DNA from: Candidatus Kuenenia stuttgartensis
GTDB lineage: Bacteria > Planctomycetota > Planctomycetia > Planctomycetales > Planctomycetaceae
Assembly (NCBI GenBank): GCA_945861465.1
Contig: CAMAVB010000001.1
Location: 62,001-126,000 of the forward strand
Direction of reading: 5' to 3'
DNA: 64,000 nt
Part shown: one piece after another, positions 1 to 9,995 of the stretch
How positions within the stretch are numbered: position 1 is the stretch's first letter
Layout: each line of letters begins with the position of its first letter
Made by a program: the position numbers and the translations under genes
Notes under the pieces: model-generated
Databases searched by the model: none
The model's input: only the letters and a program-made list of their open reading frames with translations
What the model was told of the DNA's origin: nothing

Positions 1-412
1 GAATCAATCGCGTTTGCCGCCTCACTCCATCTGACGAACAGAGTTCGTCCCGCACTGAATTCCAGTCCTGGGAATGAAAATCGGAATCAATATCACGGAA
101 ACGCATCTGCTGAAACTCTCCGGTCGAATAGCCCAGAATTTTGCTGGCAGCGTCGTTTGTGTATATGAACCGGCCATTGGCTGAAGTCCAGAAAGCAGCG
201 TTCAACTCATGGTCCACTGTGAACTGCGCGAGGTGATGCTGCGACGTCTCCCGCTGTTGCTCCTTCAACAGGCTCAGCAGTCGACGATCGAATGATTCAA
301 CCGGCTTCCGAAGCGCCGCAAGTTCGCTGCGGCAGGCCTCCAGGGCCTGTTCCGCCGTATGGCGCGCCTGAACGGCGCATTCAAGTTGTCCTTGCCAGTC
401 GATGTCGCTCAT
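1..412 (-). CDS. PAS-domain sensory protein, partial (runs off window start)
   Basis: Reverse-strand translation begins MSDIDWQGQLECAVQARHTAEQALEACRSE..., then ...NGRFIYTNDAASKILGYSTGEFQQM, a PAS-like segment; open to position 1. Confidence 0.65.
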   Translation of the reverse strand, partial: MSDIDWQGQLECAVQARHTAEQALEACRSELAALRKPVESFDRRLLSLLKEQQRETSQHHLAQFTVDHELNAAFWTSANGRFIYTNDAASKILGYSTGEFQQMRFRDIDSDFHSQDWNSVRDELCSSDGVRRQTRLI

Positions 413-550
413 CGTCGTGCAGCTTCAGTTTGGTGTTGAGAAAGCATTGATCGGAGTCAATATGTTAAGGATTGTCCCGACAATGCGGAACCTTGATGTT
501 TGCCTGCGAATTGCCGGTGTCGCCGCAAGAGAAGTGGAGAAGTCGTTGCG

Positions 551-1081
551 TCATCCTTTGCTTTGCGGTGAAGTCGAAGTTTCAAACGCCGGAGTCGAAC
601 TGAGTTCGCCGCTGCGTCCGCCATCCAGCCTCCGGTTCCATTCACGCAACAGACTGCGAATGGAATGGATGGCTGTGATCAGAACAGATTTGGACTGCTC
701 CACGGTCTCGCAACGGCGGCGGTTCAGATGGGCGGATACGATCCGCATCATGAGTTCGACATCCTGCGATTCGGACTTCTCACACGCGCCATCACATCCG
801 GCGTTCACGAGCAATTTCAGCGTCTTGTTGTCCAGACGTGCAGAAAACGCGACGATCAACGCCGGGGGATTGATAGCACGAATCGCGGCGGCCAGGTCGG
901 CGGCCAGACTTTTGCCGTGGAAGTCATTGTCGATGAAATACAGGTCGAACTCCCCGCTCAGATCGGGCGATTCGCGGCACACGATTTCCAATTCGGGGAA
1001 TCGCTCATTCAACCTGTAGGCCAACCACGCCGAGGCATCAGGATCGTCGTCAACAACCAGTGCCCTGAATTTCATTGTCAT
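551..1081 (-). CDS. response regulator receiver-like protein
   Basis: MTMKFRALVVDDDPDASAWLAYRLNERFP...LYFIDNDFHGKSL; receiver-like DD motif and alpha/beta pattern; internal start chosen over the ORF start. Confidence 0.65.
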   Translation of the reverse strand: MTMKFRALVVDDDPDASAWLAYRLNERFPELEIVCRESPDLSGEFDLYFIDNDFHGKSLAADLAAAIRAINPPALIVAFSARLDNKTLKLLVNAGCDGACEKSESQDVELMMRIVSAHLNRRRCETVEQSKSVLITAIHSIRSLLREWNRRLDGGRSGELSSTPAFETSTSPQSKG

Positions 1082-1148
1082 GTAAAAGTTCTCATTCTCT
1101 GGGAAGTTATCGGAAAAACAGTAAGTCGAGTCTGAAATGGACCTGAAG

Positions 1149-3317
1149 TTAGATCGCCTGCAGGAGTGGATCACCAGGCACGGCAAAATTCAGGATCGTC
1201 AGCGCTCGCTGGGGGGCAAGTCGCTCCAGTTCGGAGATTGCCGGATTGACGACCCTCGCTTTGGCCCCCGCCGGAACAACTAACAGAACGCGATCCGCGA
1301 GCGCTGATCCCAATCGGGCCACCAGACGTTCTGTCAGCGGCCCCAGATCAACGATGACCAGATCACACTGTGATCGAAGTTGGTGCAGCAAGTGGGCGAA
1401 CTGTCGGCGGGCAATATGCGAATCGGTCAGCAGTTGGTTGTTGCCCAGTGGCAGTGTTCGCAGCAAACTCAGCTGACTTTCGACCAATTGTTTGCCAAGG
1501 TTCCCCTCCAACAAACATTCGCGCAGCCCCGCCGAACCCTGCAGACCCAGCAGGCTGGTCAGAGAGCCATCTGTAAAATCAGCATCGACGAGGACAGTGT
1601 TCAATCGTGAATACGAGAAGGCCCTAGCCAGATTCAGGGCCACTGTTGAACTGCCCGATCCGCCGCTGGAGCCAGTGACGGCGACGACTTTTCCACCCGG
1701 AGTCGCATCCAGCAGCAACTGCAGGTCAATACTCAGGCGATTAATGGCACGCTGGAATTCCGGGTTGCTTTCAGACTGCGAATCGGCCATCGTCGGCAGG
1801 ACTCCTACCATCGGGATGCCGGGTTGGCCTTCACTCAGATCGTCACTGAAACGATAGCCGCCAAACAACAGGCCAAACGCCAGCGTCAAAGCGATTCCTC
1901 CGACTGCACCGAATCCCCCACCTGCCAGACAGAACATCATGCGTTTGTCTGAAGCTGGACGCGTCGAAACGACTCCGCGAGATTTGATTTCGATAGTTCC
2001 GGGCAGTGTGTGATTGCTCTCCAACCGAATCTGCTCGAGGGCACGTCGCGTCTCTTGCAGCGATGACCTCAGCTGGGTCCGCTCATCCTTCAGGGAATCC
2101 AATTGAATCAGCCGACCGTTCAGATCGCGCGCTTCCTGCTGGAAACTCTTTCGCTGGTCCACGAACCGTTCGTGCAACGCCGTAAGATCGTCCAGTGATT
2201 CGGTTGTCCCCTTGGAATCACCCTTGGTGAGTGCGCCCGTCGTGCCCAATGTGGTGAGTTGGATGCGTCGCTCTTCGATGGCCTGGTCAATGACTTCGAT
2301 CCTTGCCTGCATCTCGACCACATCCACATGCTCCGGAGCATGCCGGGCATTGAGAACCGCGAGTTCCGCCATCTGCTTGCTGCGCTCGAACAGCATGTCG
2401 GCCAGGGCATGATCCAGCACGACCAATCGCTTGAGCTCCGCATCCCCCACATCGACATCGTTGTTCTTTTTTGAACCCGACATCGAGGCGATGCTCATCG
2501 CCAACTCGGCGGCGCGTTTGTCGGCATCCTCGGCCTGTGTGATCTTTCGAATATGCGCCGAGACAATGGAATCGGCACCGTATTCCTGTCCGATGACAAG
2601 TATCTGCTTGTCCAATTCGCCAAGTTTCGTCAGGATCTCCTGCTCGCGAACACTTAGCTCACGATCCCGAACCGTGTCCTGCAGTTTCAGACGTTCGATA
2701 TGCAGCTCTTCGTAGGCATCCAGGACAACATTCAGCAGTGTCGCGGCGGAATTTGGATCATCAAAACCCGTCGTGACGGTGATCAGGCTCCCCTTTTTAT
2801 CGACGGCGACGGTCTCTTTCAGGCGGTTCATGCCGTCGAGGTCGGCCGTCCACCCGAGCTCTTTCAGCAACTTTGACTTCACCGCACGCTCCATGACTGA
2901 CGGACTATTGAGGAATGATGCTTCAGCGGCGACAAACGCATCGAACAGCCGTAATCGCGAATCATCCTCATCGCCGTAGAGAATGCTGGTTCTGTTGGGA
3001 TAGACCTGAATGATTCCGCCACTGACATAGACAGGGTGTTTTGAAAGATAGCCGCCTGTCGCCCCCAGGCTGGCGAACAGCACGGCCAGAGCGGCTGCGA
3101 TCCAATAACGCCCGCGAAGTGTTCGCAGGACGATCTTAATGGGATTGATCGCCCGCGCCGGTTCATCACCGGCGTCGGGGTCATCAAAGTGATCTTGAAA
3201 CACGGCGGCCCGTCGCAGCATCTCCAACTCCGCTGGATCCACGTCCAGGGACTGTGTCGCATCGCCGAAACGCACAAGTGCGTTTTCCGACTGAATATTT
3301 GATGGCTGGCCACTCAT
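1149..3317 (-). CDS. Wzz/Wzc-like polysaccharide co-polymerase with degenerate BY-kinase-type ATPase domain
   Basis: N-terminal TM, long coiled coil, second TM, C-terminal VVAVTGSSGGSGSSTVALNLARAFSYSRLNTVLVDADF...CDLVIVDLGPL; start ATG overlaps the upstream gene's stop. Confidence 0.8.
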   Translation of the reverse strand: MSGQPSNIQSENALVRFGDATQSLDVDPAELEMLRRAAVFQDHFDDPDAGDEPARAINPIKIVLRTLRGRYWIAAALAVLFASLGATGGYLSKHPVYVSGGIIQVYPNRTSILYGDEDDSRLRLFDAFVAAEASFLNSPSVMERAVKSKLLKELGWTADLDGMNRLKETVAVDKKGSLITVTTGFDDPNSAATLLNVVLDAYEELHIERLKLQDTVRDRELSVREQEILTKLGELDKQILVIGQEYGADSIVSAHIRKITQAEDADKRAAELAMSIASMSGSKKNNDVDVGDAELKRLVVLDHALADMLFERSKQMAELAVLNARHAPEHVDVVEMQARIEVIDQAIEERRIQLTTLGTTGALTKGDSKGTTESLDDLTALHERFVDQRKSFQQEARDLNGRLIQLDSLKDERTQLRSSLQETRRALEQIRLESNHTLPGTIEIKSRGVVSTRPASDKRMMFCLAGGGFGAVGGIALTLAFGLLFGGYRFSDDLSEGQPGIPMVGVLPTMADSQSESNPEFQRAINRLSIDLQLLLDATPGGKVVAVTGSSGGSGSSTVALNLARAFSYSRLNTVLVDADFTDGSLTSLLGLQGSAGLRECLLEGNLGKQLVESQLSLLRTLPLGNNQLLTDSHIARRQFAHLLHQLRSQCDLVIVDLGPLTERLVARLGSALADRVLLVVPAGAKARVVNPAISELERLAPQRALTILNFAVPGDPLLQAI

Positions 3318-4288
3318 CAGCGAACCCGTTCTTTGGTTGCAGCCGGCACATTCAAGCGTGACGACAGGTCTCGTTCCCACACGACCGCGGCCCCCCGCTT
3401 CAAAGTACGACGGGCGCGAATCGTTGTTTGAAATACCACAGCGAAGTAGACCAGGCTCGCCAACCACAACGAAGGGCGGCGGAAGATCCGGTCGATGAAC
3501 TTCCATCGCAATTCCTGTGCCGGTCGGGACAAATGCGGGAATCGCTGGACCAATTCCATGTTGCCACGCCGGCTGCGAGTCTTGATCTTGATCAGATCAC
3601 GCAACGTGCGGGGTGGTGTCACCTGAAACGTTCCGTTCATGACGGTGATGCGTTCTTCGTTAGAAAACAAACGCCGCACATATTCATCATCAGCCGTGAT
3701 TGGAGGGAACTCCCCCAATCGGTGATGGCCTGCTGCGCTCAAGGCGTACACTCCCGCCCCGAGTCGACCGGCATCAAAATACGGCTGCAACTGCCAAACA
3801 GAGTAAAATGCCTTCACCAACCAGTTGCTTTGACTCAAGTTCCATTCGACTTGGGGTGCCGCCGCCAGGTACTGACCGAACCGCAGAACTGCTGCCGTGC
3901 TGCGCAGCGAATCGATAGTCAGCACAACATCGGCATCAACATAAAACCTGGGAAACGCCCGGGCCATGTGATCACCCAGATTCAGGGCGGTGATCTTGGA
4001 CGGAATAGTGGTTTCCAGGACTCTCACGCTGTCGCCAAACGATCGGGCGACATCCGCAGTTCGGTCCGTGCAACCGTTGCAGACCACGACGATGTCAAGT
4101 TCACCGGGGAGCGCACCTTCCAGTAAATCACGCAGGCACCGCCCCAACACGGCTTCTTCATTATGCGCCGGGATCACAATTGACATCGCGGGATGAACCG
4201 GCTCATGACCGATAGTGGATGATTCCCGATCCAGCGACGGAGTCACTGAGACGCTTTGCGGGGCGGATCTAAAATTGCTGGCAACCAT
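3317..4288 (-). CDS. glycosyltransferase family 2
   Basis: MSIVIPAHNEEAVLGRCLRDLLEGALPGELDIVVVCNGCTDRTADVAR...YVDADVVLT. Confidence 0.85.
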   Translation of the reverse strand: MVASNFRSAPQSVSVTPSLDRESSTIGHEPVHPAMSIVIPAHNEEAVLGRCLRDLLEGALPGELDIVVVCNGCTDRTADVARSFGDSVRVLETTIPSKITALNLGDHMARAFPRFYVDADVVLTIDSLRSTAAVLRFGQYLAAAPQVEWNLSQSNWLVKAFYSVWQLQPYFDAGRLGAGVYALSAAGHHRLGEFPPITADDEYVRRLFSNEERITVMNGTFQVTPPRTLRDLIKIKTRSRRGNMELVQRFPHLSRPAQELRWKFIDRIFRRPSLWLASLVYFAVVFQTTIRARRTLKRGAAVVWERDLSSRLNVPAATKERVR

Positions 4289-4341
4289 AATGCATGCCTT
4301 CGGGAAGTGTGCTGATGTTCGATGGTGAGATTTGAACTTGT

Positions 4342-5079
4342 TCAGGATTGAGTTTCTGGAAGCAGCTCGCTCAATTCGTCTCGCTGGGCGAGAACTTCTT
4401 CGGCGGAAAGTTTCCACCATGACCCACGTTGCAATTTCTCAGCGACTTCCGGATTGAAGCGGGCGCGGATCTGGCGGGCCGGATTGCCCGCCATGACCGC
4501 GAAGTCGGGGACATCCCTGGTCACGATGGAACCGGCACCGATGACGGCTCCGTTTCCGATCCGGTGGCAACCCGGGGTGACGATGGCATTACATCCGATC
4601 CACACGTCATGACCAATCTCCAACCGTCCCGGTGGTAGATCGTTGGTAACGGCAACGCCGGGGGACGCTTCATAAAAAAACGGGTGTGTCGACAGCCGAT
4701 CGAGCGGGTGGTTCTGTAGAAAGAATCGCACTCCACGAGCGATCGACACATAGCGGCCAATCAGGACTCCCGGCGGGACGAGTGCCGGATCAAAACATTC
4801 GCCGTAACTGTAGGCCCCAATCTCAACACCATGGAACTGCGCCATCATCCTCCGCGCCGTGGCGGACTTCATCGGTCCGCCCTCCAGCCGTTGAGCCAAC
4901 CCCAGCAGGATTCGCGACACACGCCAGCGTCGGCCACAATTCAGCACGCGATACAACCAGAGCAGCAACGGAGACAGTCGGGAAATCGTCAGCTCCCGAC
5001 GCGACGGATTGGACTGCACTTCACATGCAGATGCGGCGATTGGCGCTGTTGGGCCTTGTTGTGTTGCTACAGCCGACAT
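4342..5079 (-). CDS. LbH-type acyl/acetyltransferase (CatB/WcaF-like)
   Basis: hexapeptide pattern ...LEIGHDVWIGCNAIVTPGCHRIGNGAVIGAGSIVTRDVPDFAVMAGNPARQIR. Confidence 0.85.
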   Translation of the reverse strand: MSAVATQQGPTAPIAASACEVQSNPSRRELTISRLSPLLLWLYRVLNCGRRWRVSRILLGLAQRLEGGPMKSATARRMMAQFHGVEIGAYSYGECFDPALVPPGVLIGRYVSIARGVRFFLQNHPLDRLSTHPFFYEASPGVAVTNDLPPGRLEIGHDVWIGCNAIVTPGCHRIGNGAVIGAGSIVTRDVPDFAVMAGNPARQIRARFNPEVAEKLQRGSWWKLSAEEVLAQRDELSELLPETQS

Positions 5080-5081
5080 GC

Positions 5082-5603
5082 TCAGGCCCCCCGCTTGTTA
5101 CAGGTGGCCTGGCTGATGAATTGACGCAGGTTACGGATCAACTCGGGCGAGGCTTCGCTGGAAATCTTCATTTCTGAGACAGGCGTCTCAAATTGATCCA
5201 ACAGGCGGCAGAGATCGGTCTCATCCTGAGCCACATGCACCATGCCCCGCTCCCCAAACCGTTTTGCCGTTGCCAGTTGATGATCGTTGCGATGCTCGCC
5301 AAGCAGGGCTTGTCGCGGCAACACGATGACCGGCTTTCCCAGTTCCAGTGCGGAAAGTATTGATCCGATTCCCGCGTGGGCGACCAGCAGGTGACAGCCT
5401 TCAAGACGGGCTTGAAATTCAGTCGGCAGGATATTGCGTGCCCATTCGATGTGTTGGGGAGTGTAGGCCCCGTTGGCAATCTGCGCGAAGACGTCACGAC
5501 CGGGTGTACTGGCCGCCCATTCGTCGATGCTGCGCACCAGCCGGTCGAAGGGTAATTGAGTTCCAACGGCAACGAAAATCATACGACTGATCCCCAAAAG
5601 CAA
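5082..5603 (-). CDS. glycosyltransferase subunit, Alg13/PssE-like (GT28 C-terminal)
   Basis: MIFVAVGTQLPFDRLVRSIDEWA...LVAHAGIGSILSALELGKPVIVLPRQALLGEHRNDHQ. Confidence 0.8.
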   Translation of the reverse strand: MLLGISRMIFVAVGTQLPFDRLVRSIDEWAASTPGRDVFAQIANGAYTPQHIEWARNILPTEFQARLEGCHLLVAHAGIGSILSALELGKPVIVLPRQALLGEHRNDHQLATAKRFGERGMVHVAQDETDLCRLLDQFETPVSEMKISSEASPELIRNLRQFISQATCNKRGA

Positions 5604-6109
5604 GGGCCTGAATCGCGGGCCAGATCAGGCCACTGAGTCAATGTGACATCCGCACGGCCCACCGCCAGTCGTCCCGACAATGACAATTGCCCGGCATTGG
5701 CGATGCTGTCGATGAACACGGTTTTCGCACCACACCAGCGACCGAAGCGGATCGCCCAATAACCGGGGGCCGCACCTGTCGTAATCACGACATCCGGTCG
5801 AACTCGGAGCACGATCCATGCCATGTGGAGCAAAAGTCCCATCATTTGAAACGGAGTGCGGGCGTTGGCATCGGAGATCAGCTTGACAGGCGCTGGCGCA
5901 ACGACTGAAGTGTCGCATGGACCGACGGTCACGAAGGTCACCTGATGACCAACAAACGCCTGTCGCAGCCGTTGCAACTGAACCCAATGGCCGCCTCCGG
6001 ACGCCACCGCGAGGATCTTTGCAGGCCTTTCGCTCATGAGCTTTAATTCCTTGCCAACGATTATGAAATGAGGGAAGCGTTCGCGGACTATCCTGACGAG
6101 ACCAAACAT
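5579..6109 (-). CDS. Alg14/PssD-like glycosyltransferase subunit
   Basis: AKILAVASGGGHWVQLQRLRQAF...PDVVITTGAAPGYWAIRFGRWCGAKTVFIDSIANAGQLSLSGRL; true start probably internal. Confidence 0.8.
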   Translation of the reverse strand: MFGLVRIVRERFPHFIIVGKELKLMSERPAKILAVASGGGHWVQLQRLRQAFVGHQVTFVTVGPCDTSVVAPAPVKLISDANARTPFQMMGLLLHMAWIVLRVRPDVVITTGAAPGYWAIRFGRWCGAKTVFIDSIANAGQLSLSGRLAVGRADVTLTQWPDLARDSGPCFWGSVV

Positions 6110-7362
6110 TCATCGACGTGCATCGCGCTACTGGCCACGCCTTGAGGGCGATGGGTCACATCGCGGTAGAGATCGACCATCCTGCTGATTTTGTTCGGCC
6201 AGAGCGCCAATTGTCGGACACGTTTTGCCGCTCCTTTGGACAGGTGCTCACGCAGTTCCGAATTGGTGGCAATGCGGCGAATGGCAGTCGCGAGATCCTG
6301 CGCGAGTTGAGCCGGATTGTCTGCTGGCACTCGGATGCCGCACTCATCATCAACCACGTAACCCGGTCCACCGCGATCCGTCGTGATCACCGGCAGTCCG
6401 TGACTCAGGGCCTCGAACACCGCGTTGCCGCTCGGTTCCCGAAAGCTCGGGAACACAAACACGTCGGACTGTTCATAAAGACCTTCAACCTCGGACCGGG
6501 GAATCCAGCCGTGAAAATGGATGCGATGTTCGAGATGCAGTTCCGCAGCCAAGTCGCGGCAGGCCGTAAGGTCTTCGCCCATGCCAACCGCATCCAGTGT
6601 GAGGTGCGGAATATCCGCCACCAAAGACATTGCCTGGACGAGATCCCTCAATCCTTTGGTCCGAATCGCACGCCCCACATACAGCAGACGCAATTCCGGA
6701 CCATGCTTTTCCGGCAGCCTGATAGTCGGCGAGACGTCATGGACCCCTGTTTCGGCGGCCACTTCAAATCGCGCGACAGGAATTCCGTGCAGGAGCTCTT
6801 TCACATACGGAGCGACCCCGATCACGACATCCGCCGAAGCGTAAGTGTTCCGCAGCCAGGGATCGAATTTCAAACGCAGCTGATCGAGGCTGCGCAACCG
6901 TGTGTACCACGGGGCCGAACGGCATTCAGCCTCGAACGCTTTGGGTGTTTCCAGACTTCCAGCCAGCGGCCCGATGATCAACGGCACCCCGAGACCGACC
7001 GCCGGACTGGGATAACGCAGGGCCAGCGGCCCCAACTGATGCATCACATCGAACCGTCGCCCTTGCTTCAGTGCATTGCGAATCCAGCGCCGTGCCTGGA
7101 GATAGAAGCGGAAGTAGCCGGGCTTCAGCATGCTCGAAAACCGTTCGAGCCGGCCACGCCAGTGAATATCGTTCCAGGCGACAACGTGGACGCCGGGAAG
7201 TTGTCCGGCAACTGGAGTCCGTCCGGGGCGCTGCAACGTCAACAACGTCACTTCACAGTGTTCCGCCAGGCCGCGGACCCACTGGCAGCAGCTCCACGAT
7301 TCACCGACATCTGTGCCGTCACAGCCCGGTGCCAGGATCAAGACGTGCATCTTGTCATTCAT
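6088..7362 (-). CDS. glycosyltransferase family 4
   Basis: MNDKMHVLILAPGCDG...LLYVGRAIRTKGLRDLVQAM...SDVFVFPSFREPSGNAVFEALSHGLPVITTDRGGPGYVVDD. Confidence 0.85.
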   Translation of the reverse strand: MNDKMHVLILAPGCDGTDVGESWSCCQWVRGLAEHCEVTLLTLQRPGRTPVAGQLPGVHVVAWNDIHWRGRLERFSSMLKPGYFRFYLQARRWIRNALKQGRRFDVMHQLGPLALRYPSPAVGLGVPLIIGPLAGSLETPKAFEAECRSAPWYTRLRSLDQLRLKFDPWLRNTYASADVVIGVAPYVKELLHGIPVARFEVAAETGVHDVSPTIRLPEKHGPELRLLYVGRAIRTKGLRDLVQAMSLVADIPHLTLDAVGMGEDLTACRDLAAELHLEHRIHFHGWIPRSEVEGLYEQSDVFVFPSFREPSGNAVFEALSHGLPVITTDRGGPGYVVDDECGIRVPADNPAQLAQDLATAIRRIATNSELREHLSKGAAKRVRQLALWPNKISRMVDLYRDVTHRPQGVASSAMHVDECLVSSG

Positions 7363-8306
7363 CGCGCGACGCTCCTGCGGGTGGGCCAGAGATTTCCGAA
7401 GTCGCGGAGCACACCACCGAAGTGATCGCGTCGAGCTCTTGCGGCAGGGCGGCGAGTCGCCAGGGCCGCCAGAGACCAGTAGCACCAGCGCGACAACTGG
7501 AACATCCACAGAATGGTCCAGGCGGCGATGGCGGAGAGTTTGCCCCCATGCTTGTTGTGCAGCCGGATCAATCCGTCGGTGAGCATCACATCGCGGCGGT
7601 GACTGCATTGCCGACTGCTCAAACTTCCGAAGTGAATGATCTCGCCGACAGGTGCGAATCGCAGTGGACAGCCGGCATTCCAAAACCGCCGACACCAGTC
7701 TGTTTCCTCGCCGTAGCAAAAGAAACTCTCATCCAGCAGCCCCACCTTCTCGATCGCCGTGGCCCGAGCGAACATGTAACATCCTGTGATCGTCTCGACA
7801 TCCCGCTCGGAGTCGCGTTTCCAGTTGAGCAACTGGTAGCGACTAAACGCCGTTGACCAATTGCAGCGAAACAGGCCGCTTGACAACAGAAACAGATTCC
7901 ACAAGGTCGGATAACCGCCGCAGGTCAACTGCACGGATCCATCGGCGTTCAGCACGCGACAAGCCAGTGCTCCGACCGTGGCATGTTGTTCCATGTACTC
8001 GAACGAACGGGTCAGAACGTCGCTCTTCACCAAAGTGTCGGGATTGAGTAACAGGACATACTTACCTGACGCGAGTTTGATTGCCTGGTTGTTCGCGGCT
8101 GCGAAGCCGACATTGTCCGAGTTGGCAATCAGCCGGAACTGTGGGAAATCCTGCGCGACCATTGCGGCCGATTCGTCTTTCGAAGCATTGTCAACGACGA
8201 ACACCTCAGTCCGCAGTCCACCCAGCCCATCGACGACCGACTTCAGACAGTTGCGGAGGACGTCTCGGGTATTCCAACTGACAATGATGATCGACAGATC
8301 AGTCAT
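7359..8306 (-). CDS. glycosyltransferase family 2 (rhamnosyltransferase-like)
   Basis: MTDLSIIIVSWNTRDVLRNCLKSV...VDNASKDESAAMV...LLLNPDT. Confidence 0.85.
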   Translation of the reverse strand: MTDLSIIIVSWNTRDVLRNCLKSVVDGLGGLRTEVFVVDNASKDESAAMVAQDFPQFRLIANSDNVGFAAANNQAIKLASGKYVLLLNPDTLVKSDVLTRSFEYMEQHATVGALACRVLNADGSVQLTCGGYPTLWNLFLLSSGLFRCNWSTAFSRYQLLNWKRDSERDVETITGCYMFARATAIEKVGLLDESFFCYGEETDWCRRFWNAGCPLRFAPVGEIIHFGSLSSRQCSHRRDVMLTDGLIRLHNKHGGKLSAIAAWTILWMFQLSRWCYWSLAALATRRPAARARRDHFGGVLRDFGNLWPTRRSVAR

Positions 8307-8387
8307 AAAAAAACTCCCTGGTCTGAGACGCACGTTGCGGCCCGGATGAAGCAATTCCGTCCGGTGAGCAAGCTCTCAGACGTCGAT

Positions 8388-8403
8388 AGCAAATGCAGTG
8401 CCG
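8388..8403 (-). promoter_or_regulatory. candidate sigma-54 -24/-12 promoter upstream of the GT2 gene
   Basis: reverse strand CGGCACTGCATTTGCT; matches TGGCAC-N5-TTGCW at all but the first base, correct GG/GC spacing, about 80 bp before the start at 8306. Confidence 0.55.
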
Positions 8404-8461
8404 TACAAGAGATTTCAAGGGAGGGGTTGAGTGGCAGGCCCCACAGGCTTATCAGCAACAG

Positions 8462-9928
8462 TCATTTGTTCCGAACATTGTTGTCCGGTGTACTCTCAGA
8501 GTTGGCATTCTTTTCGAACGTTGACCGTTGTGGAGGCGATGAACCGTGCCCGAGTCTCAAATTGCGTCTCTTTGCGATGCTCTTCTCATTTTGAGACGTG
8601 CGTGATCGTGGTGTGAGAATATTCTTCCGGGCGGCTGGCATCCCCATCCAGACGCCTGATCCAATCAGGAAACAGAACAGGCAGAACAGTGCATTCCAAT
8701 AATGCACCGTTGACCCGGCAATACTGAGTCCGATCATGCCGATGATCCAGGCCGCGCGGCAGTTGCGGACTGCTTTTGCCCGATATTCAGTGATCCCGAT
8801 TTGAATTCCCAAAGCGATCACGGCTCCGGCAATCGCGCAGAAGGCGGGTAGTCCGTAACGCACCGCCGTCGCCAGCCAGAAATTGTCCATGCTGCTGCTC
8901 ACCATCCATGAGGGACGCTCCCATTCTCCCAGGCCAATCCCCAGAATCGGGTGTCTCATGATTTCGGCCGTACCACAATCGAAGATGCGCAGCCGGTTGT
9001 AGCCCGTTCCGGTGCTGAACGTAAAATATGTCAGGAAGACTTTCAGCGGACTGCGATTAGAGCTGAGACTGATCACCAGCATAATCGTCCCAAAGATGCC
9101 GCTCAGGATAGCCCAGCGACGTCCAATCCTGCGCGTCATCAGGTCCCAGCCGACAAGCATGATCTGCACACCGAGCGCAGAAAATGCTCCCGCCGACAGT
9201 GAGAAAAATGTCGCGAGCACAGTCACGCCGGAACGGATCCAGGGAGCCCTGGAGGGCTGCTCGCCGGGCGTGTAATAAAAAGCCAGCGAAAAAGTCGAAG
9301 CACAGAAAATGCCGAACAAAATGGGATGATCGAACGAGCCATAGGCCCGATGCAATCCCAGCCGCGGCTCAATAAACGGCAGCGAAGGCCCTCCCAGGCA
9401 GGCGCGCGAAATATCGCGCACAAAGTGCTGACCGGTGAATGATTCGACCATGGCGATGCCGCACATCACAAACACGACCCGCATCATCAGACGGCTCATC
9501 GCGGCATAATCATCGGCCGTCGAAACAAAACACCGGCCCAACAGGTAAGCCCCGGTGGCTTCAATGAAATAAATACCGCCCGATTCCAGGCCCTGTCCGA
9601 TGCCTGCGTAATTGATCATTGCCCATGCGGACCAGAAGGCATGGAAAATCATCAGTCCGTCGCACACGTGCCACGGACCGGCTTCCCTGTTCGCCAGCCG
9701 GATGAAACAGGGAATGAAGAAGGCCAACAACACCGCGCGATAGGCCGAGATCCGCAGGCTGCCCAGGTTCACCGACAGTTCCGGCGGAGTGGCCAGCGCA
9801 AGGAGAAACAAGGCGGCCGGCCAAGCCAGTCCAGATAATCCCTGTTTGATGTTCGATGCGACGCGACCAGCCATGTTGGATTGGGAGCCATCGGTATAAG
9901 CGGAAAGCGTGGCACGCCCGGAAGTCAC
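8462..9928 (-). CDS. O-antigen ligase/polymerase-like multi-spanning membrane protein
   Basis: multiple hydrophobic spans and ...GTGYNRLRIFDCGTAEIMRHPILGIGLGEWERPSWMVSSSMDNFWL; position in EPS operon. Confidence 0.75.
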   Translation of the reverse strand: MTSGRATLSAYTDGSQSNMAGRVASNIKQGLSGLAWPAALFLLALATPPELSVNLGSLRISAYRAVLLAFFIPCFIRLANREAGPWHVCDGLMIFHAFWSAWAMINYAGIGQGLESGGIYFIEATGAYLLGRCFVSTADDYAAMSRLMMRVVFVMCGIAMVESFTGQHFVRDISRACLGGPSLPFIEPRLGLHRAYGSFDHPILFGIFCASTFSLAFYYTPGEQPSRAPWIRSGVTVLATFFSLSAGAFSALGVQIMLVGWDLMTRRIGRRWAILSGIFGTIMLVISLSSNRSPLKVFLTYFTFSTGTGYNRLRIFDCGTAEIMRHPILGIGLGEWERPSWMVSSSMDNFWLATAVRYGLPAFCAIAGAVIALGIQIGITEYRAKAVRNCRAAWIIGMIGLSIAGSTVHYWNALFCLFCFLIGSGVWMGMPAARKNILTPRSRTSQNEKSIAKRRNLRLGHGSSPPQRSTFEKNANSESTPDNNVRNK

Positions 9929-9978
9929 TCTTGCCCGGCGAGATGGTCGCCATGGGAATGGACCACTCCCATTGAGTT

Positions 9979-9994
9979 AGCTCATGGCGTGCCA
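9979..9994 (-). promoter_or_regulatory. weak candidate sigma-54 promoter upstream of the O-antigen ligase gene
   Basis: reverse strand TGGCACGCCATGAGCT: perfect -24 half, -12 half GAGC rather than TTGC. Confidence 0.3.
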
Positions 9995-9995
9995 A

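Noticed and set aside
6118-7425. 435-aa plus-strand ORF (also 7071-7856, 13289-14113, 10254-11294, 3428-4126)
   Set aside because: All lie antisense to well-supported EPS genes on the minus strand; treated as shadow ORFs.
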